In this document: one piece after another, positions 59,092 to 64,000 of the stretch
How positions within the stretch are numbered: the first letter of the stretch is position 1
Layout: every line of letters starts with the position of its first letter
Assembly (NCBI RefSeq): GCF_018138715.1
Contig: NZ_JAGSHX010000003.1
Span: 53,990 to 117,989, forward strand
Reading direction: 5' to 3'
Length of the DNA stretch: 64,000 nucleotides
Origin: Streptomyces asiaticus
Lineage (GTDB): Bacteria; Actinomycetota; Actinomycetes; Streptomycetales; Streptomycetaceae
Notes under the pieces: generated by a model
What the model was told of the DNA's origin: nothing
The model's database searches: none
The model's input: only the letters and a program-made list of their open reading frames with translations
Made by a program: the position numbers and the translations under genes

Positions 59092-60505
59092 ATAGTTGTG
59101 GGACGGAGACGTTCTGGCGGTTGGTCCGATCGGGTCCCACGGTTAGCCTGTGCCTCTCGCTGTACCAGCGGCCGCGCTGATCCACCGCTCCAAGGAAGAC
59201 TTCGTGACCAATCTCCAGGACCCACAGGATATTCCGGACCCTCAGAACGCGCCCGACGACACGGGCTCGGTAGTGCCGCCTCCCACCTGCCCCGCCCACC
59301 GCGGCGCCTCACCACTGTACGGACGGCAGTTCCTGCGGAATCCGACCGAGAGCTACCAGCGGATGAGGCACGACCACGGCCAGGTCGCCCCGGTCCTGCT
59401 CGAAGCCGACATCCCCGCCTGGCTCGTCCTCGGCTACCGCGAAATGCGCCAGGTCCTCGGCGACACCCAGACCTACGGCCGCGACCCCCGCCGCTGGAAC
59501 CGCTGGAACGAGGTACCGCCCGACTGGTCCCTCATGCCCTGGGTCGCCTACAGCCCCATGATCCATTTCACCGAAGGAGACGAACACCGGCACCGCTCAG
59601 CCGCCGTCAGCGACGCCCTCTCCACCGTCGACCCCTTCGAACTGCGTGCACACTGCGAGCGCTTCGCCGACGGACTGATCGACCAGTTCGCCGGCAGCGG
59701 CAAGGCCGACCTGGTCTTCGACTACGTCTACTCAGTACCCGCCCTCGCCATAGGCATGATGTTCGGCCTCCCCCAGGACCAGCTCCAGGACATGGCACAC
59801 GCCCTCACTGCAAGCCTTGACGCCAGCGGAGACGCCATCCCGGCCCAGCAGCGGGCCGCCGAGATAGTGACACGGCTGGTAACAGCCAAACGTGACACGC
59901 CGGGCCCGGACATCACCACCCGGTTCATCCAGACCTCCCCGAACCTCACCGACGAACAGCTGGTCGGAGACATCATGGTCATGATGGTCGCAGGCTTTCC
60001 CGCCACCTCCTACTGGATCGGCTCCACCATCCGGCTGATGCTCACCGACACCCGGTTCGCCGTAACCCTCGCAGGCGGCCGAAGGAGTATCGGCGAAGCC
60101 ATGACCGAGGTGCTCTGGGCGGACTCCCCCGTCCCCAACGCCATCGGACGCTTCGCCATTCGGGACACCATGCTCGCAGGCCAGCGCATCCGCACCGGTG
60201 ACCTCCTCGTCCTCGGCCTCGCCGCCGCAAACATGGACCCACTGCTGTGGCCCGACACCACCGCGGGCTTCGCCGGGAACAACGCGTATCTCTCCTTCAC
60301 CGGCGGCGACTACGGATGCCCCGCCGGCGCACCCGAACTCGCCAGAATCATCGCCGAGACAGCGATCGAAGTACTGCTCGACCGAGTTCCAGATCTCACC
60401 CTGGCCGTCGAGCCCGAAGAACTCGAGTGGATTGACTCCCTGTGGTGCCGAGCCCCATCCAGCCTCCCCGTCACCTTCACCCCCACACACACCAACCCGG
60501 ACTAG
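59092..60505. repeat. 1,414-bp duplicated segment, copy 2
   Basis: Direct copy of 16748-18161 with the two silent differences at 59566 and 59572. Right of it an IS481-type element starts two bases after the stop codon. Confidence 0.95.
59204..60505 (+). CDS. Cytochrome P450, CYP157-like, lacking EXXR (copy 2)
   Basis: The 433-residue product is identical in sequence to the one encoded at 16860: the two base differences are both in third positions (His and Thr codons). It has the same AAGGAAG ribosome site and the same 112 bp upstream, so any promoter inside the repeat is shared. Features are as for copy 1: EVLW in the K-helix and the cysteine in DYGCPAGAPELAR. It has no redox partner next to it; the only ferredoxin in the window is at 32587. 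Confidence 0.88.
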   Translation: MTNLQDPQDIPDPQNAPDDTGSVVPPPTCPAHRGASPLYGRQFLRNPTESYQRMRHDHGQVAPVLLEADIPAWLVLGYREMRQVLGDTQTYGRDPRRWNRWNEVPPDWSLMPWVAYSPMIHFTEGDEHRHRSAAVSDALSTVDPFELRAHCERFADGLIDQFAGSGKADLVFDYVYSVPALAIGMMFGLPQDQLQDMAHALTASLDASGDAIPAQQRAAEIVTRLVTAKRDTPGPDITTRFIQTSPNLTDEQLVGDIMVMMVAGFPATSYWIGSTIRLMLTDTRFAVTLAGGRRSIGEAMTEVLWADSPVPNAIGRFAIRDTMLAGQRIRTGDLLVLGLAAANMDPLLWPDTTAGFAGNNAYLSFTGGDYGCPAGAPELARIIAETAIEVLLDRVPDLTLAVEPEELEWIDSLWCRAPSSLPVTFTPTHTNPD

Positions 60506-60506
60506 G

Positions 60507-60860
60507 TGTGTTGCCCCGGCACGTTGGTGACGGGCGACGCGCCGTGAGGGGTGCTTGAACGGGGCGAGGGCCTCTGGTTTCGGTGTGGATTGCGACATCT
60601 GCACCGTCGCGCAGGAGGCCCTCGTTGATCCACGGTAACGCCCCGCTGCCCCCGACTGGCAGGCTGCGTCCGGCCCGGTGCGTCGTGGACGACGGCTGGC
60701 CACTGCGCCAAGCCGCTGAACGCTTCCAGGTCAGCCACACCACCGCCGCCCGCTGGGCACACCGCTACTGCCACCGGGGCGGCAGGCATGACCGACCGCT
60801 CCAGCCGACCCCAGCACTCACCACGCCGGACACCCGCCTGTGGGGGCGCGCTGGGAACAG
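60507..60860 (+). mobile_element. IS481-type element, left end and transposase start
   Basis: From TGTGTTGCCCCGGCACGTTG at 60507 the sequence looks like an IS left end. The transposase start follows: IHGNAPLPPTGRLRPARCVV, DDGWPLRQAAERFQVSHTTA, ARWAHRYCHRGG, the helix-turn-helix region of IS481-type transposases. The catalytic core is absent; sequence changes at about 60860. Confidence 0.75.
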
Positions 60861-61019
60861 GCCGCTGATGCGGCCCGTGACCGTGGGGCGACACAGATCT
60901 CGACATCCGTGAGTATCAGCCGCTCGACCTCCACATCCACACCTGGGAAGAGGAGGTCAGCCACGCGCACCGCTTCGTCCACACCCAGGTGATTCCCACT
61001 CGCTGAACGACGACAGCCA

Positions 61020-61802
61020 AGAGCAGTTGCCGCCTGGATCTGGACCACTACCTCGAAGCCCTGGTCCGCAAGCCGGGGGCCTTCCCCGGCGCGACCACTC
61101 TGGAACAGGCCCGATCCGCAGGAAAGTTCGCCCCGGCCCACGACGCCTGGTGGACGCGCGGCGGTCAGGGCCCACGGCGACGCCGAGGGCACCCGGGCTC
61201 TGATCGAGGTGCTGCTACTGGGCCGGCACATCGCGCGCGAACACCTCGTCGCCGGCTCGCGACCGCCCTGCGGGCCGGGGCACTGACCGCGGACGCGGTC
61301 GCCCTGGAGGCCCGCAAAGCCGCCCAGACCGAGGACGAACCGACAGCCGACATGCCGATGCCCCGGGCGGCCACCGGCCCAGCATCGGCCGCCGGATTCC
61401 CGATGGAGAAGTCGCTGCGAACCTTCGACTACCTTCGACTTCGATGCCAACCCGAACATCGATCCGGCCACCATCAACACGCTCGCCAGCTGCGAGTGGA
61501 TCAAGAAGGGACAGCCGCTCTGCCTGATCGGCGACTCGGGCACCGGAAAGTCCCACATGCTCATCGCCCTGGGCACCGAGGCGGCGATGAAGGGCTACCA
61601 AGTCCGCTACACCCTCGCCACGAAGCTGGTGAACGAGCTGGTCGAGGCCGCGGACGAGAAGCAGCTGAACAAGACCATCGCCCGCTACGGCCGCGTCGAC
61701 CTGCTCTGCATCGACGAGCTGGCATACAGGGAGCTGGACCGCCATGGCGCCGAGCTGCTCGATGGCTCGCCGCCCTTCGGGCGGCGAGCCATCCTGCACT
61801 GA
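61020..61802 (+). mobile_element. IS21-type remnant: IstA end and IstB start
   Basis: The first part encodes the C-terminus of IstA in broken frames: LDLDHYLEALVRKPGAFPGA, FAPAHDAWW, LIEVLLLGRHIAREHLVAG. IstB follows: EKSLRTFD, then a 10-bp tandem duplication of ACCTTCGACT (61421-61440) shifts the frame; FDANPNIDPATINTLASCEW, PLCLIGDSGTGKSHMLIALG (Walker A) and LLCIDELAYRELDRHGAELL (Walker B) continue, and the frame ends soon after. Both proteins are truncated, so transposition is not possible. Confidence 0.8.
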
Positions 61803-61805
61803 TGA

Positions 61806-62390
61806 CTACGGACGTATGGTTTGACCCTGCGCGGTGCCCTCCACGGCCTCCACATACGCACCGGCTACCTCGGAGACAGGAGTACCGTCAGTCGAGTCCG
61901 CCCCCATGCTGTGCAGGGTCTCCTTGATCCACCCCGGGCTGATGAGGTTGATGCGCAGGCTCCGCGGCAACTCGGCAGCCGCATTGCGGACGAACCCCTC
62001 CAGGCCGGAGTTGATGAGAGCCCCCAGCGATCCACCGGCCAGCGGAGCAGAGAAGGTGCCTCCGGTCAGCGTGACGGAACCGCCGTCCCGGAGATGACGC
62101 ACGGCTCGTCGGGCCAGGGCAACCTGTCCCAAGAGCTTGCCTCGCGCTCCTGCAACGATCTCGTCGTCCGCCACTGACGCCAAGTCCACCAGCGGGCCAC
62201 TGGCGGCACAACACACCACCGCGTCGAGGTCCGGCAACTCGGCGAAGAGCGTATCCAGAGAGGAAGGCTCTTCCAGATCCACCTTCACCGGGCCTCTGCG
62301 CGAAGCCTTCACGACCTGATGAGAGGCCTCTAACGCGCTGGCGACAGCTGTGCCGACCGTTCCGGTCGCCCCGATCACAAGTACTTTCAT
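61806..62390 (-). CDS. SDR-like Rossmann-fold protein
   Basis: The 194-residue protein starts MKVLVIGATGTVGTAVASAL with a classical nucleotide loop, then VVCCAASGPLVDLASV, SVTLTGGTFSAPLAGG and INLISPGWIKETLHSM. It is a short SDR of a type common in Streptomyces. The usual catalytic tyrosine-lysine pair is missing: the position reads ALINSGLEGFV, so it may not be a normal reductase. It ends 4 bp after the IS21 remnant. The next 280 bp upstream (62391-62670) have no gene. Confidence 0.82.
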   Translation of the reverse strand: MKVLVIGATGTVGTAVASALEASHQVVKASRRGPVKVDLEEPSSLDTLFAELPDLDAVVCCAASGPLVDLASVADDEIVAGARGKLLGQVALARRAVRHLRDGGSVTLTGGTFSAPLAGGSLGALINSGLEGFVRNAAAELPRSLRINLISPGWIKETLHSMGADSTDGTPVSEVAGAYVEAVEGTAQGQTIRP

Positions 62391-62670
62391 GTCATTTATC
62401 TTGCCAGTGAGTGGCACCCCCCGAGTGCCGTATGACAAAACGGACTCTGCCCGACCAAGGGATCAATGCCCCTACACGGGGCCCCTGGTTTCACTGGCGC
62501 CATTCCTCGTGAACAACAATGAGCCTCAAGATCGCCCCGAGGATGAACTCGGGCAAGGGCAGCCTCTGCCATTGTCCCCACTCGGAAAGCGACGGAACCT
62601 CTCACATGGCGATATCTCATTTGAATGCTTGAACGAGCGTCGAGGCGTATCGGTCAAGTCTCCGCGCCTT

Positions 62671-63156
62671 TCACGGCTTTCGCTGAGTACCGTTGGACGG
62701 AAGGCCGGTGAGGGCGGTTACTTCGTCCTGGCAGAGGATCACAATGGCATTGCAGTCACACTTGCAGTACTCGACCTCGCCGCAGGAGGTCGAGTGCGCG
62801 GACAGCAGCCGCCACGTCGATCCGTCGGCGGAGGCCGTGCAGCCCCAGGCGCGCAGTGGGCAACACTCCTCCTGGCGCGCCGGGTCCTCCAGGTCGCCGA
62901 CGCCGGCGTCCGGGCGGGTGCGGAATTCCGGCTCGTCAGCGGGAGTCGGGCCGGACGGAAGAATGTGCGACACCGGCGTCTTCCCCCTTCGGTGCCGCGT
63001 CCGCGGACTGCGGCACAGCGGGTTCGGGCAGCGTACGGAACAACGATCAGCCTCGCAGTGCAGGATCTCGCCCGCCAGATCCCGATCCGGCCACCACAGC
63101 GGCTCAGCCCCTTGAGCCGTTACTACCGCGAGGTGTTGGTGCCCTCTGACCTTCAT
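62671..63156 (-). CDS. Cys-rich hypothetical protein
   Basis: A 161-residue frame: MKVRGHQHLAVVTAQGAEPL, WWPDRDLAGEILHCEADRCS, VRCPNPLCRSPRTRHRRGKT, later EDPARQEECCPLRAWGCTAS, TWRLLSAHSTSCGEVEYCKC and DCNAIVILCQDEVTALTGL. More than a dozen cysteines in CxxC-like and CxCxC groups suggest zinc or iron-sulfur binding. I do not recognise the family. Its composition is protein-like on this strand only. It lies alone between an SDR-like gene and the radical-SAM-type gene. Confidence 0.6.
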   Translation of the reverse strand: MKVRGHQHLAVVTAQGAEPLWWPDRDLAGEILHCEADRCSVRCPNPLCRSPRTRHRRGKTPVSHILPSGPTPADEPEFRTRPDAGVGDLEDPARQEECCPLRAWGCTASADGSTWRLLSAHSTSCGEVEYCKCDCNAIVILCQDEVTALTGLPSNGTQRKP

Positions 63157-63179
63157 CCCGGTCTGCCGGGTGGCGCGGC

Positions 63180-63400
63180 GATCAATCGATCGCGGCGGCC
63201 AATCTCCTTGGTCACAATGGACCCTATGGACCCGGATGTCACCGAGAGCGTCACCAGGATGGTGATCCGCAGGCGGACCGGTTCGAGCACGAGGCGCACG
63301 CTGCGAAGAACGCAGATCTGCCCGCGATGGTGTTCACCGATCCGCTACCGCTGCACCGCGGTGCACAGCGCTATTTCCATGAACGAATCCTGCTGGATTG
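63180..63400 (+). pseudogene. Possible C-terminal fragment of a TAXI-type solute-binding protein
   Basis: The frames give MDPDVTESVTRMV, then after a shift FEHEAHAAKNADLPAMVFTD and PLPLHRGAQRYFHER. TAXI-type TRAP binding proteins end in a similar PLHPGAxRYYRE. The fragment has no start and is frameshifted. Assignment is tentative. Confidence 0.35.
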
Positions 63401-63492
63401 GTTTCGACCGACGGCTGAATCTCCCCTTGTTGGCGGGGCGCGGCCGAGACCACCGTCAGTTCTGCACACGGAGACTATGAGGGGGTTATATC

Positions 63493-64000
63493 GTGGAGAT
63501 GGAGCTGAAACCCGCGGAAGAGATCGTCGGGGTGGATACTCGCTATCTGTGGACGCTGCCGTTACCCGGCGCCGGCAGTCCGGCTGCGGACGCCGGCGTC
63601 GGCTCGGTCTGGTACTTCGCACTGCCGCTGACCTCCGCGCACCGCGGCGGGCACTCCGGCGGCGGCGCCCTTATCCCTGGTGTGGACGGCCAGGAGCGCT
63701 ATCGCAATGAAGGCACGGTCTACCCACACGCGGGGCTTGTCGAGATGATCACGTATCAGCGGCGGTGCTTCCCCGAACTGGCCTGGCGTTACGTGGACAT
63801 GAGCCATGTGCCGTGGGCCGAGGTACGCGCGGCCATCGAGGCCGACCCGCCCGATGTGGCTGCCTTCTCCGTTTACACCTCCACCGCGCTGTGGGCGTTC
63901 ATCGTCGCCGCGGAGATCAAACGCGTGAATCCGAAGGCGGTCGTTGTCTTCGGCAACGACCACGCCGGCATCCCACCGCGACCTCACCGGATGTACCGGA
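63493..64000 (+). CDS. B12-binding-domain protein, start of a radical-SAM-type gene (3' end outside window)
   Basis: A GTG at 63493, with AGGGGG seven bases upstream, opens a frame that runs to the window edge (169 codons). It contains VWYFALPLTSAHRGGHSGGG, YPHAGLVEMITYQRRCFPEL and PPDVAAFSVYTSTALWAFIV, then RVNPKAVVVFGNDHAGIP. This pattern of a Rossmann-like domain ending GxDHA matches the cobalamin-binding N-terminus of B12-dependent radical-SAM enzymes (methyltransferases and related enzymes in natural-product pathways). The CxxxCxxC motif would lie beyond the window, so the class is inferred. Confidence 0.7.
   Translation, partial: MEMELKPAEEIVGVDTRYLWTLPLPGAGSPAADAGVGSVWYFALPLTSAHRGGHSGGGALIPGVDGQERYRNEGTVYPHAGLVEMITYQRRCFPELAWRYVDMSHVPWAEVRAAIEADPPDVAAFSVYTSTALWAFIVAAEIKRVNPKAVVVFGNDHAGIPPRPHRMYR

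Overview
The window is GC-rich actinobacterial DNA, very probably Streptomyces: many GTG starts, strong third-position GC, Tat-type signal peptides, a MelC1/MelC2 tyrosinase pair, CYP105- and CYP157-type P450s, an F420-type (LLM) oxidoreductase, and many TetR, WYL, MmyB-like and LysR regulators. No ribosomal, tRNA or other housekeeping genes were seen. The density of broken transposases (ISL3, IS5, IS701, ISAs1, IS481, IS21 and IS1380-like), split genes and plasmid remnants (a MobF-type relaxase start and a DciA fragment) suggests an unstable accessory region such as a chromosome arm.

Layout. 1-2020: VOC and DinB genes divergent from a WYL regulator. 2167-3997: debris, including an Old Yellow Enzyme gene whose second segment is inverted and an ISL3 remnant. 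4051-16378: a catabolic island with a long minus-strand set (SDR, enoyl-CoA hydratase, alpha-methylacyl-CoA racemase, acyl-CoA ligase, thiolase, acyl-CoA dehydrogenase, a decayed hydratase and a class III CoA-transferase), its TetR regulator, decayed LivF/LivH transporter genes and a divergent LLM oxidoreductase. Four copies of the decamer CGAACGATCG sit in front of these units and look like one TetR regulon for a branched or cyclic acyl-CoA substrate. 16748-18161 and 59092-60505: two almost identical 1,414-bp copies carrying a P450 with EXXW instead of EXXR. 18435-22010: a secreted GH65 enzyme and a GH3 remnant.

22018-32787: IS debris; an SDR / MmyB-like regulator / monooxygenase-fold trio with duplicated promoters; an ArsR-type regulator divergent from an MFS pump; and a TetR regulator divergent from an MFS pump, a CYP105-like P450 and a 3Fe-4S ferredoxin. 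32995-39558: a secreted serine hydrolase abutted by an IS701-type element, a tyrosinase operon whose helper gene is frameshifted inside its Tat signal, a LuxR regulator and a ricin-type lectin built from three nearly identical 47-residue repeats. 40156-47100: chimeric pseudogenes, an exported flavin amine oxidase coupled to an exported RidA protein, and a decayed two-component system. 47131-49478: an inositol-monophosphatase-like protein lacking expected metal ligands, a LysR regulator and a NAD(P)-binding protein with an apparently leaderless promoter.

49514-64000: a TetR/SRPBCC pair, a Tat esterase, a TetR/alcohol dehydrogenase pair with two clear operators, a relaxase remnant, a small secreted protein, the second P450 copy, IS481 and IS21 remnants, a Rossmann-fold protein, a Cys-rich protein of unknown function, and at the right edge the start of a B12-binding radical-SAM-type gene that may open a biosynthetic cluster. 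Several frameshifts lie in homopolymers and could be sequence errors; two others are exact 8-bp and 10-bp tandem duplications and look like real mutations.
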